Shown: one piece after another, positions 43,203 through 51,737 of the stretch
Layout: every line of letters starts with the position of its first letter
How positions within the stretch are numbered: the first letter of the stretch is position 1
NCBI RefSeq assembly: GCF_963678845.1
Contig: NZ_OY787468.1
Span: forward strand, 62,001 to 126,000
Direction: 5' to 3'
Source of the DNA: an uncultured Bacteroides sp.
GTDB lineage: Bacteria > Bacteroidota > Bacteroidia > Bacteroidales > Bacteroidaceae
DNA: 64,000 nt
The notes under the pieces: model-generated
Told to the model about the DNA's origin: nothing
Databases searched by the model: none
What the model saw: only the letters and a program-made list of their open reading frames with translations
Made by a program: the position numbers and the translations under genes

Positions 43203-43290
43203 AACATCTTGTACAAAACAATTAATTCTTCTGTACAAAAGAAAACATTGTTTTGTACAAAAGATTGTTTTCTTTTGTACAAGCATTCAT
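43203..43290. repeat. Array B: four 22-bp palindromic repeats
   Basis: Four units with TGTACA cores at 43210, 43232, 43254 and 43276, exactly 22 bp apart. The units are variants of ATTCTTTTGTACAAAAGAAT and match array A in sequence, copy number and spacing. It lies upstream of the methyltransferase promoter and downstream of the terminator of the preceding gene. Confidence 0.85.
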
Positions 43291-43371
43291 AAATCACTCT
43301 CCAACAATAAAAAACAGCCCGCCGGATATTATAAAATATAATAGAGATATTTACAATCCTCACTAAAACAA

Positions 43372-43418
43372 CAAGGGCAGAATTTCGCTCCTTCACAGGA
43401 CTAAAATTCCGCCTCTTG
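43372..43418 (-). terminator. Terminator after the DUF4450 gene
   Basis: On the minus strand CAAG and GGCGGAATTT pair with AAATTCTGCC and CTTG around a loop of about 18 nt, with one G-U pair, followed by TTGTTTT. It ends the two-gene carbohydrate operon. Confidence 0.65.
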
Positions 43419-43474
43419 TAACACTAACAAATCTAATCTAAACAAACATATCTTATCTAATCTAACACTTCATT

Positions 43475-46400
43475 TTATCTCTGCAAAGTAACCGCCATCA
43501 AACCAATAATTACATCATTAGCTTCAGTTGTTAACTGCAGACTTTTTAGTTCTTTTGATTTATCCAAAGGAAGATCAAGCAACACACCCCCACCTCCTTT
43601 GATGTTTCTTCCATAAACTCCCTTTATATGAAGTTCCTTCTCCAGATTATCACTCACAACGCCCGACTGCAGATGCAATCTGTATGGACGTAGAGCTTTC
43701 AGTTTAAAGGCCAATCCATCTACAAAGAAATCCTGTTCAATAGGGCACCAGTTCTCAGGATTTATCAGGTTCAGCACCTGCGTTGAACCATCATTATAGG
43801 TGACCTTTACAATACCATTAACTATATGACTCTGCATGTGGTTTGTTGTACCCACTGTTAACAAATAAATATGTGAGGCCTTACCCGTGAGCTCCACCTC
43901 CAACTTATCAGGATAGTTATTCCAAAGAGAAGTAAAAGCAACATTCTTACCTTCTGCAGGAGTTCTGAAAGGCACTCCCAATGAGGTTGATAATATTCCA
44001 TCACGAACTTTAGAACGAACGCCCGAGTCGTTAATCTCCACTGTTTCCTGAGGGTGACACCATTCACCTATTCCTTGCTTTGGTAATTGCAACGTAGTAT
44101 AAGGGGAGCGTGGAGCAAGATATTCGTTTTTAAATATCCGGCTAACCGAATCATTCAATGCTTTATCCATATTAACCGGTTCACAAGTAGAGCTATTTAC
44201 ATTGGCAAAGGTCTTCGCAACAGCCGAAGATTCTCCTTTCACGTTTATATTAACAGGCATCCACCACTCCATCTCGCCCTGAGAAACCAGCACGAAAAGA
44301 GTATGATTGCCAGCCTCAGCAATAACCTTTCCTGTGAGTTTGCTACCGGAAGTATTAGCATTATCCAAAACTCCTTGCGGATCATATATCTTTTTAATAA
44401 GATTACCCAGATTCAAAGACCATGAAAGGCCATTTGACACCGAGATAACATTAGGAATCTTCAATAAATTCTTTCCACTCCAAACAATTTCTACTTTATT
44501 ATTCTTTGCCGAAAGAGAAGAAATCTTAATTATCGGATATCCGGAAGCCGACTCAGCAAGAGCCCATTTCACCTCTTTACCATTTACTTTTATAGAATTG
44601 ATTTTATCTGAAAGTGCGCGAACCTGTAAATCCAGAGCCAGTTGCTTTTCAAATTTCAATTCTACATTGTAAATCTCTTTTTTACCGGTACGCTTAAAAG
44701 CAAAATTGATATCGGGTGTAGATATTGATGCGTGATCCCAGGCAGAAGGAAAGCCTGGACGAACCAGAACACGACCATTCATAGCATCTGGAATTACACC
44801 AAAGAGTCCTTGAACAAGCGCACGGGAAGCAACGCCAATAGGATCACCAAAATCTCTGTAGCATTCACCACGAGCTGCGTCATAAAAACTTATCTGCCCA
44901 ATATTTCCCGGACTACTACCCAGATACATTCCGTCGAGTACCGAGCTCTTTAGCAATTTGAATGCTTCTTCATTCCTTCCAGCTTGCCAGTAAGCAAGTG
45001 AAGTATGCATAATCTCGGCAGCAGCCACATTATTAATTGACCATGAATAAGGCATCCAATTAGTAGTGGAAACCACTGCGTAACCTTCGTCCTTTAATCC
45101 TTTTGCAACAACAGGAATATGAGGAATTTCGGTATCTACATAACGAGTAGCCTGATAACCTTGGAAAGGATTCTGCACATCAGAATCTATTGCATGATAG
45201 ATGGTCCACACAGCCGCACTCTCATGAAGCTTTTTCTTACCCATGAAATCCTGATATTCCGCCCAATGTCCTTTCGAAGGAATCCAAAGACGTGAGTTCA
45301 ATGCTTTTAGAATCTTATCAGCCTCAGCAGCATAAGGTTTGGGATCTTCTCCTATCCTGGCAGCAATCTCTGCAGCCATGCGGTTGGCCCGGTAGTTATA
45401 TGCTGAAGAGTGTGTTACCGCCCCGCTATTGTAATAAAGAGCATCGCTTGCCCAGATACAACAATAGGCATCATAAAGTCCGTCATTATCGGGATCAAAG
45501 TTTCGTTTTTCCCATGCAAGGTGACGGGTAAGTACGGGCCACATCTGTTTTGCATAGGCCAAATCTCCAGTCCAGTTAAAATGCCACAAAAGTTCATCAA
45601 TATAACACAAGTTCATATCATAATGATGCATCTTGTTATTCTCACGAGGATTACGGCAAATATAGCCATTGCTGTACATCTGCGTACCCCACTTCTTTTC
45701 CGAGCGGGCAAGATTCATAGCACTGTCCTGTGTTGGATGAGGATATATAGCGGGTACATCTTTCACCTGACTTGCTGCATAAGCATTAAAATGAGTACGG
45801 GCACGATCATGCCAGCCCAAAGCATCTCCGGTGTATGCTGCACGCCAACCGTTAAGAGGCATTCGCCAGCCAATAGCTCCGTGAAGCCACACCTCACCAC
45901 TCCATATAGCATCAGCCGCTACAGCCAATGTACCACCAAGTGTATTAAAGTAAGGATCGGGAGTATCTATTTTTATTTGTGAAGCAAGCTTTACACGAGC
46001 CGCTTCTGATTTCGCAAAACAATCAGCCAGCGCCGGATAATCTAATGTTTTATCCAGTTTAGAACTCTGCAATGCCATAAAGAAAACCTTCTTTCCGGCA
46101 AGGGCCAGCTTTCCATCCAAGACCGGAAGTTCATTTGCAATGCTCAGCTTTGAGTCTGTTGGAAAAACGCCTGCCAACTGGCGAGGTTCTTTCTTTCCAA
46201 ACTTCAAGGTAAAGGCATTGTTATTTATAGAATAAACATTACCCGCACAGTATTCCGGTTTTAAGTCAAAGCTATCATACGGATCAACGCCCAAGTCGCC
46301 TTCACGACTGAACCGTTTATCGGCAGCGCCACCAAAGCGCCAGGTTAAGGATATATTTCCGGGAATATTTTCTGTTTCAATTTTAAAGACTGCTCCATCG

Positions 46401-46810
46401 GCGTTATACATTGAAAGAGCCGTGATGCGGATACATCCCTTTCCTAAAAGAGGATCTTTTATTGTGTAGATGCGGGAACCTGCACGGTATCGACTCTCAA
46501 TATAAGCCGCTTTATTTAAGGATAAGACTTTAGAACCGCTGACAATCCCAAAGCTAAGATTACCCCCCATTCGCGGAAGATAAAGAGCGAATTCGGGCAC
46601 ATCACCGGTTTCTACACGGAACCCCGTGTGAGCACCGTAAAGCGCACGGTTAAATTTCTTATCACCATTAACAATCACAAAGTCTTCACCATCGGGAGTA
46701 TAACGCAATGTACGCTGCACTCCTCTTTGAGAATCATTCAGTGAGGCTAATGGCTGTGCAGAAACTGTCACTCCCCAAAGGAAGAGTGGCAGCATTCTCA
46801 CAAATTTCAT
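43475..46810 (-). CDS. Exported DUF4450-type (alpha/alpha)6 glycosidase-like protein
   Basis: A protein of about 1111 residues from the ATG at 46810 (MKFVRMLPLFLWGVTVSA is the signal peptide; an alternative ATG lies 3 codons upstream). The N-terminal third looks like a beta-sandwich (DGEDFVIVNGDKKFNRALYGAHTGFRV), the middle third (about residues 290-720) like an (alpha/alpha)6 barrel with YDMNLCYIDELLWHFNWTGDLAYAKQMWPVLTRHLAWEK and WMPYSWSINNVAAAEIMHTSLAYWQ, and the rest like beta domains. I recognise the DUF4450 pattern of Bacteroidota polysaccharide loci; no activity is known to me. Acidic residues in the barrel are compatible with a glycosidase or phosphorylase. It is 61 bp after the 46872 gene. 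Confidence 0.75.
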   Translation of the reverse strand: MKFVRMLPLFLWGVTVSAQPLASLNDSQRGVQRTLRYTPDGEDFVIVNGDKKFNRALYGAHTGFRVETGDVPEFALYLPRMGGNLSFGIVSGSKVLSLNKAAYIESRYRAGSRIYTIKDPLLGKGCIRITALSMYNADGAVFKIETENIPGNISLTWRFGGAADKRFSREGDLGVDPYDSFDLKPEYCAGNVYSINNNAFTLKFGKKEPRQLAGVFPTDSKLSIANELPVLDGKLALAGKKVFFMALQSSKLDKTLDYPALADCFAKSEAARVKLASQIKIDTPDPYFNTLGGTLAVAADAIWSGEVWLHGAIGWRMPLNGWRAAYTGDALGWHDRARTHFNAYAASQVKDVPAIYPHPTQDSAMNLARSEKKWGTQMYSNGYICRNPRENNKMHHYDMNLCYIDELLWHFNWTGDLAYAKQMWPVLTRHLAWEKRNFDPDNDGLYDAYCCIWASDALYYNSGAVTHSSAYNYRANRMAAEIAARIGEDPKPYAAEADKILKALNSRLWIPSKGHWAEYQDFMGKKKLHESAAVWTIYHAIDSDVQNPFQGYQATRYVDTEIPHIPVVAKGLKDEGYAVVSTTNWMPYSWSINNVAAAEIMHTSLAYWQAGRNEEAFKLLKSSVLDGMYLGSSPGNIGQISFYDAARGECYRDFGDPIGVASRALVQGLFGVIPDAMNGRVLVRPGFPSAWDHASISTPDINFAFKRTGKKEIYNVELKFEKQLALDLQVRALSDKINSIKVNGKEVKWALAESASGYPIIKISSLSAKNNKVEIVWSGKNLLKIPNVISVSNGLSWSLNLGNLIKKIYDPQGVLDNANTSGSKLTGKVIAEAGNHTLFVLVSQGEMEWWMPVNINVKGESSAVAKTFANVNSSTCEPVNMDKALNDSVSRIFKNEYLAPRSPYTTLQLPKQGIGEWCHPQETVEINDSGVRSKVRDGILSTSLGVPFRTPAEGKNVAFTSLWNNYPDKLEVELTGKASHIYLLTVGTTNHMQSHIVNGIVKVTYNDGSTQVLNLINPENWCPIEQDFFVDGLAFKLKALRPYRLHLQSGVVSDNLEKELHIKGVYGRNIKGGGGVLLDLPLDKSKELKSLQLTTEANDVIIGLMAVTLQR

Positions 46811-46871
46811 ATTGAACATATCTTTATTCTTTATATTTCAAAGTTCGGGAATAATGCATCAGATGATTGCA

Positions 46872-48977
46872 TTAAGGCATTGGATTCAATCCTTCCCATT
46901 TCACGTTCCAGTTTCCATCTTTAGGAAAACCAGGATTCTTTTCCTTGCAACCATCCCAACCGGCGCACATCATAGAGATGGCAGTCAGCAAGCCACCGTT
47001 ACCAGGTAGGTAAATACGCAAACGATCGTCCTGATAATTATGTCCGTTCACCAAATATGTATTAGTACGTTTATTCATTAACAGTGCGCCAACAGCTTTC
47101 TCGGGTTCGCCAAGGCGGGCAGCATTCATGGCTGTCATAGGATAATCCCATCCCCAGGTCTGATCCCAGTTCCAGTTATCCCAAATCCAGTTTAGCGTAT
47201 TCTTCATATAGTCGTTGCGAACCAGTTTGCATTTAGGTAAAATACCCTCTGCACCAAGTACCGCCATGTGATCAGAAGTAAAACGGATATCTTTATATGT
47301 ATCAAGAGCAGTCTCAGCTGCCAAATATAAACTGTCTTGTGCAGCAAGCGGAGAGAGTTTATTAATCATCTCATCCCATTTCTGGTTACGTTTTTCGCCG
47401 GCACGCTCGCGCCATTTCTGAGCCACACTCATTGCATAATGCCAGTAAGAAAGTTCAAAAGGAGGATTTACAGTTTCCGCAGCACGAAGAGTTTCCTGCG
47501 CAGGGATAGCTCCTTTCAATACAAAGCGATCTTTATCTTTCTCATAAGTAGCAAAAGAATACATAAATGCGGCAGTTTCCTGAACCATTTTATTGTATTT
47601 CTTAATCATTGCAGGAGTTGGATTGCTGCGATAAAGCAACTCTGCCAGATAAATTAAGTGAGGCTGTTGCCAGATAAGGAAAGAGCCCACCTTTGAAGGG
47701 GCTTCGATTCCCGAAGGATCGGTCATCTTCATCCAACGAACGCCGTCAAAACCTTGGCGTTTTGCTATTTCTTTAGCAATAGGATAAGCTTTTTCATACC
47801 ATCCAAGCGTACGGTCTAAAAGTTCCGGACGGTTCCACAAAGCGAATTGTGCCTGATGCCACCAAATCATTTCAAGGTGGAACTTGCCAAACCATGAATT
47901 GTAAGTTAATCCTGTTTCCTGTGGAGGAGTAGAGCCAGCACATTGAATAGCAAGAAGATATTGTGAAAGCACCACGCGACGTTCAAGTTCTTTGGCACGT
48001 GCATCTTTACAAGCTGAGAAGTCAACCGCTCCTCCTCTTTTCCAGAAAGAAGTCCAGTAATTACCTGCAGCAAGAATTGTCTCGGCAACAGTTGGCTGCT
48101 TTGATATCTGCTTTTCTGAAGTAAACCAGCAGGTGAATGCAAAATTGTCTGACTCAGGAGTCAGCACAAAATAATTTCTTTGTTTTTCAGACAGTTTCGC
48201 TTTACCTTCCCACTGTATCTGAACATAATAAACTGTTGCATCAATTGTTCTTTTCAGGATTGCAGAGTGGTCAGTCTGGCTTACAATAGTAGTGTTATGA
48301 AGATTGTTCTTTGTCCAGTCACATCCATCATCACAATGTCCTCCCGAAGGATAAGGAAAACGGAAGTTAACCGCAGGATGCAGGGCCGAATTAATCTTTG
48401 CTGCAATCATATCTTTCTGAGGATGACAAGCTGTTTCTACCTGAACAGGCTTTCCATTCAAAGTGAAGCTGCTGGTGATATTGCCTTTCCACAAATTAAG
48501 AGTCTGTTTGATATTGGTAATATTGGAAGCTTTTACATCTTTACCTAGTTCAAAACCAACAATGCCTAAATGTAAACGGTGAGGATTTACTCTGAACCAA
48601 CTGGATGCTCCTTTTTGGCGACCATCTTCCTTGAATTCAGTAGAATAAGGTTCCTGCCTACCATGACCAAAATCATATATTTTTAGCGTCTCTTCGTGCT
48701 TGTAATTATTAGGATTGGCGTAACTGTGCCAGCCCCATTGCGACTGAGTACCAAGTGGCACTCCTTTTGAATACATTTCAGGAAATGTTTGTAACCCCGT
48801 AGCATCAACAGTGTATGCAAATTCTCCATTGCCCACTGAAAGTGAAGAAAGAGAATCAAATGCAGTAATCTGAGGATTATTGCGGGTAACCAAAGCTAAG
48901 CGATTAATCGGCATTTGCTTTGCAGCCCCACTTGCTGACAATATCAGTGCTAAACAAGAATATAAAATTTTTCTCAT
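46872..48977 (-). CDS. Exported GH65-like (alpha/alpha)6 barrel protein
   Basis: A 701-residue protein with a signal peptide (MRKILYSCLALILSASGAA). The N-terminal domain includes SLSVGNGEFAYTVDATGLQTFPEMYSKGVPLGTQSQWGWHSY, a pattern I associate with GH65/GH95-related Bacteroidota proteins. The barrel runs from about residue 330 on (SWFGKFHLEMIWWHQAQFALWNRPELLDRTLGWYEKAYPIAKEIA), with WDWTWGWDYPM-like tryptophan-rich sequence near 610. The HLEMIWWH segment contains the acidic residue expected near the active site. The family and substrate are uncertain. It leads the two-gene operon with the DUF4450 protein. Confidence 0.65.
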   Translation of the reverse strand: MRKILYSCLALILSASGAAKQMPINRLALVTRNNPQITAFDSLSSLSVGNGEFAYTVDATGLQTFPEMYSKGVPLGTQSQWGWHSYANPNNYKHEETLKIYDFGHGRQEPYSTEFKEDGRQKGASSWFRVNPHRLHLGIVGFELGKDVKASNITNIKQTLNLWKGNITSSFTLNGKPVQVETACHPQKDMIAAKINSALHPAVNFRFPYPSGGHCDDGCDWTKNNLHNTTIVSQTDHSAILKRTIDATVYYVQIQWEGKAKLSEKQRNYFVLTPESDNFAFTCWFTSEKQISKQPTVAETILAAGNYWTSFWKRGGAVDFSACKDARAKELERRVVLSQYLLAIQCAGSTPPQETGLTYNSWFGKFHLEMIWWHQAQFALWNRPELLDRTLGWYEKAYPIAKEIAKRQGFDGVRWMKMTDPSGIEAPSKVGSFLIWQQPHLIYLAELLYRSNPTPAMIKKYNKMVQETAAFMYSFATYEKDKDRFVLKGAIPAQETLRAAETVNPPFELSYWHYAMSVAQKWRERAGEKRNQKWDEMINKLSPLAAQDSLYLAAETALDTYKDIRFTSDHMAVLGAEGILPKCKLVRNDYMKNTLNWIWDNWNWDQTWGWDYPMTAMNAARLGEPEKAVGALLMNKRTNTYLVNGHNYQDDRLRIYLPGNGGLLTAISMMCAGWDGCKEKNPGFPKDGNWNVKWEGLNPMP

Positions 48978-49007
48978 GGTACTTACATAATATTTTGATT
49001 ATAAGCA

Positions 49008-49015
49008 CAAATATA
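49008..49015 (-). promoter_or_regulatory. -7 element for the GH65-like gene operon
   Basis: TATATTTG on the minus strand lies 31 bp upstream of the start codon. No -33 element is seen at the normal spacing, which suggests an activator-dependent promoter. Confidence 0.4.
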
Positions 49016-49254
49016 ATTGTTAGTTTTACTTTAACATCTATAAGCAATGATATTTATGCTGTGTTATTTGACAGTTAAATTGACTCCAGTTCAATATAAG
49101 CAAAGCAAAAACTACTTTCGGTCCAGCTTTATATTCAGAATGATTCTCCAATAAATAAAATCCATTGGCGAATAACTGATAATCAATGGCGAATGGTCTG
49201 ATAGACATTGATGAATAAAGGCTCAACAGAAACTGTAAACCCGATTCAGGAAAA
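49016..49254. other. Intergenic region, part 1
   Basis: A/T-rich sequence upstream of the GH65-like gene. An open frame of 73 codons on the minus strand overlaps the promoter and has no recognisable pattern, so no gene is called. Confidence 0.4.
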
Positions 49255-49343
49255 CTCAAACTCCCGCCAGCTTTTTTTGAAAGCTGGCGGGAGTTTGCTC
49301 AACATCCGGTTATGTTTCTAAAAAAGCTGGCGGGATGTTTGAG
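49255..49343. repeat. Three-arm inverted repeat cluster
   Basis: AAACTCCCGCCAGCTTT (49258-49274) pairs perfectly with 49280-49296 (17 bp, 5-nt loop). A third copy, AAAGCTGGCGGGA followed by TGTTTGAG (49323-49343), can pair with the same left arm over 20 bp with a one-base bulge. The two pairings exclude one another. Confidence 0.7.
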
Positions 49344-49380
49344 CTTTCCATTTTTTCAAAACAATACGTAAAAATGAAAA

Positions 49381-49760
49381 GCTACCATCACTCCATCACT
49401 TTTCTATATAAAAACCTGTTTAACTGACTTTTAAGCCGTGATAGTAGCATTTTCATCCATCACCATTCTCTAACTTTGGAAGCCATCCCTCACGTTTTCG
49501 TGCCAATTCTTGCTATTTTTTGCATGAAAAATCTTAGGGTAAGTCACATTCGATAAAGAGAGAATAAAAGATAAATGGAGGAGTTTCAATGAAAAAAATC
49601 AGTCCAAAATCTACTGATTATGATTGAAATCGTGAGGGTAGACCTCTTTTTGTGATGGTTTAGTGAGGGATAAGAAGGCTACCCTCACGGGATATTCATC
49701 TATAAATCAACCTATTGAAAGATTTTGTGAGGGAGTGAGGGATGAGAATGTGTTTTCGAT
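49381..49760. other. Non-coding region with inverted GTGAGGG and CATCAC motifs
   Basis: Contains GCTACCATCAC (49381-49391) inverted as GTGATAGTAGC (49438-49448), and CGTGAGGGTAG (49631-49641) inverted exactly as CTACCCTCACG (49679-49689). Further GTGAGGG and CCCTCAC copies lie near 49487, 49663 and 49728. There is no convincing open frame. It may be the remnant of a repeat element. Confidence 0.5.
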
Positions 49761-49846
49761 AATCGGACAGGAGAAATGGGATAGTTGATAACTACCAACC
49801 TCCGTAAAGGACTTGCACCGTCAATTTATGCACCATGCACGGTACC

Positions 49847-49878
49847 CAAAAAAAAAGAGCACCCAAAATAGGTGCTCT
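49847..49878 (-). terminator. Terminator of the susCD operon
   Basis: AGAGCACC (49856-49863) and GGTGCTCT (49871-49878) pair around a 7-nt loop. On the minus strand a run of T residues (the A-tract at 49847-49856) follows. It lies 24 bp after the susD stop codon. Confidence 0.85.
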
Positions 49879-49902
49879 CTAAATTAAATCTATTCAAAAA
49901 GA

Positions 49903-51723
49903 TTAGTACAAAGGGTGCTGTTGACCCCGCAAACCAGAATTATTGTCAATTGTAGTAGTATTTAATGGAAGAAGTTCCACTTTATTCTTTTCCAATCCTC
50001 TGAAAAGGCTTGAAATCCAAACTGCACTAGCTTTCATCTCACCATCAAAAGAAAGATTCTTAGCAGCACTAGTCATATTTAATAAGATATAGCCATTATT
50101 TGTAAGAACAGTTTGTTCAGCAGCTGATGGAAGCGTTTTATAACCAATATATGAAAGAAAAACAACAGGATCAGAGAATGAAGTTGCTTTATCTTTTTTA
50201 TACGCACGATACATATCTATATTAGCATATTTGCCAGTTCTATTAGCCATATCTATGACATTCTGCTTTGTTTGAGTCAAAGTTTCATAAAGAATACCCC
50301 AACGCACAAGGTCTGTTCTACGTAATGACTCAAAGCCTAGTTCCATTTTACGTTCATTAATAATAGCATTTCTAAAGCCTTGATAATCTAATGGCGTAGT
50401 ACCAATCTTAGATGCATCATTCCCAAATCCACGAATACGAACTTTTTCAAAAGCATTTTTTGCTTCAGTAGTAGGCCCGTTATTATATTCGTTTAATGCT
50501 TCAGCATACATCAGTAACACGTCAGAGTAACGTAACATAGGCCAGTTAATATCACGTTTAGAGATTTCTGTTCCAATACCATCTTTCCATGTTGTACGGA
50601 ATTTCCCAACAGTATTACTTACATAAGTATTTAGCTGACGAGTATTGTCGGATGCTATACCATAATCGCAGATAGTTACATCACGACGAGTATCACCCTC
50701 TTCAAAGTCGAACCAGTATGTTGGTAATGCCCCCATTGTCGGCTGGCTCTTACCATACATAGAACTAGTATGGGTAAACATTCCATTGGTATAACCAATA
50801 GAATAACCATTTACGTTAGTTCCATACTGACCAATTTCAAGCATATTCTCTTTGTTATAACGTCCACGAGCCAAGTCACGGAAAACAGTTTCGTAGTTGG
50901 ACAGCAAATCATTCTCACCTTTATCAATAACCTTCTTACAAGCATCAGCAGCAATTTTATACAGTTCTTTTATACGTTCTTTATCTTCACGCTGAGCCAA
51001 TTTTACTGTTGCTGGGGCATAGGTATTCAGATCCCAACGAAGTGAGTAACCAGCTGCATAAAGGGCTACACGAGCCAAAATGCCACAAGCTGAATTCTTG
51101 GTAAAACGCTCCACTGTTGAAACTTGTCCTTCACTTTGCCAAGGCAACAAATCAACAGCTTTCTGAAGATCGGCCACACAACCATCAAGAATAACATCTC
51201 TGCTAACACGAGAAGAAGTAAAAGTTCCCATATCAGCAACTGGTACAGTAGGATATGGAACATCACCGAAGAAACGAACAAGATTCAGGAAATTCATACC
51301 ACGAATAGCATAAGCCTCACCCAGCAGCATATTAATTTTTTCTTGTTCTGTAGTAGTTGCTCCTTTCATACTAGTCAACCCCTTAATACAAACATTGGCA
51401 TACTCAATACCTGTATACATTGCCGTATAGGTTGAAGTCGGAATATTGGAAGTGCTATACAAATAATTGCCTACAGCATTCTTAGAGTTTGTATCACCTT
51501 CAGTAGAGAAACATTCATCTGTACCCATACCTAATTGATAATATAACTCACGATTAAAAGTTGAAGAATAACAACCTAGAACTGCCATCTCCGCTTTTGT
51601 AACTGTTTCAAAAATTGTACTACTATCAAATTTTGTTTCCGATGGTATATCTAACCAACCCTGACATGAACTAGAAGTTATGATTAAGGTTACTAGTCCA
51701 ACTATTTTATATATTTTATTCAT
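49903..51723 (-). CDS. susD: SusD/RagB-family surface glycan-binding lipoprotein
   Basis: A protein of about 606 residues from the ATG at 51723 (MNKIYKIVGLVTLIITSSSC, lipobox cysteine 20; the open frame has another ATG four codons earlier). The N-terminal SusD pattern CQGWLDIPSETKF is followed by tetratricopeptide-like helices including LLGEAYAIRGMNFLNLVRFFGDVPYP, and by NWPMLRYSDVLLMYAEALNEY and RKMELGFESLRRTDLVRWG near the C-terminus. SusD proteins cap the SusC transporter at the cell surface and bind oligosaccharides. The gap to susC is 14 bp. Confidence 0.95.
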   Translation of the reverse strand: MNKIYKIVGLVTLIITSSSCQGWLDIPSETKFDSSTIFETVTKAEMAVLGCYSSTFNRELYYQLGMGTDECFSTEGDTNSKNAVGNYLYSTSNIPTSTYTAMYTGIEYANVCIKGLTSMKGATTTEQEKINMLLGEAYAIRGMNFLNLVRFFGDVPYPTVPVADMGTFTSSRVSRDVILDGCVADLQKAVDLLPWQSEGQVSTVERFTKNSACGILARVALYAAGYSLRWDLNTYAPATVKLAQREDKERIKELYKIAADACKKVIDKGENDLLSNYETVFRDLARGRYNKENMLEIGQYGTNVNGYSIGYTNGMFTHTSSMYGKSQPTMGALPTYWFDFEEGDTRRDVTICDYGIASDNTRQLNTYVSNTVGKFRTTWKDGIGTEISKRDINWPMLRYSDVLLMYAEALNEYNNGPTTEAKNAFEKVRIRGFGNDASKIGTTPLDYQGFRNAIINERKMELGFESLRRTDLVRWGILYETLTQTKQNVIDMANRTGKYANIDMYRAYKKDKATSFSDPVVFLSYIGYKTLPSAAEQTVLTNNGYILLNMTSAAKNLSFDGEMKASAVWISSLFRGLEKNKVELLPLNTTTIDNNSGLRGQQHPLY

Positions 51724-51737
51724 TGTAATAATCATTA

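Noticed and set aside
43199..43396. 65-codon minus-strand frame over array B
   Set aside because: Its C-terminal part is made by the 22-bp palindromes; the period is not a multiple of three and no coding pattern is seen.
45410..45982. 190-codon plus-strand frame inside the DUF4450 gene
   Set aside because: Antisense shadow of a long supported gene.
49038..49259. 73-codon minus-strand frame upstream of the GH65-like gene
   Set aside because: Lies upstream of the putative -7 element in an A/T-rich gap; no RBS and no family pattern.
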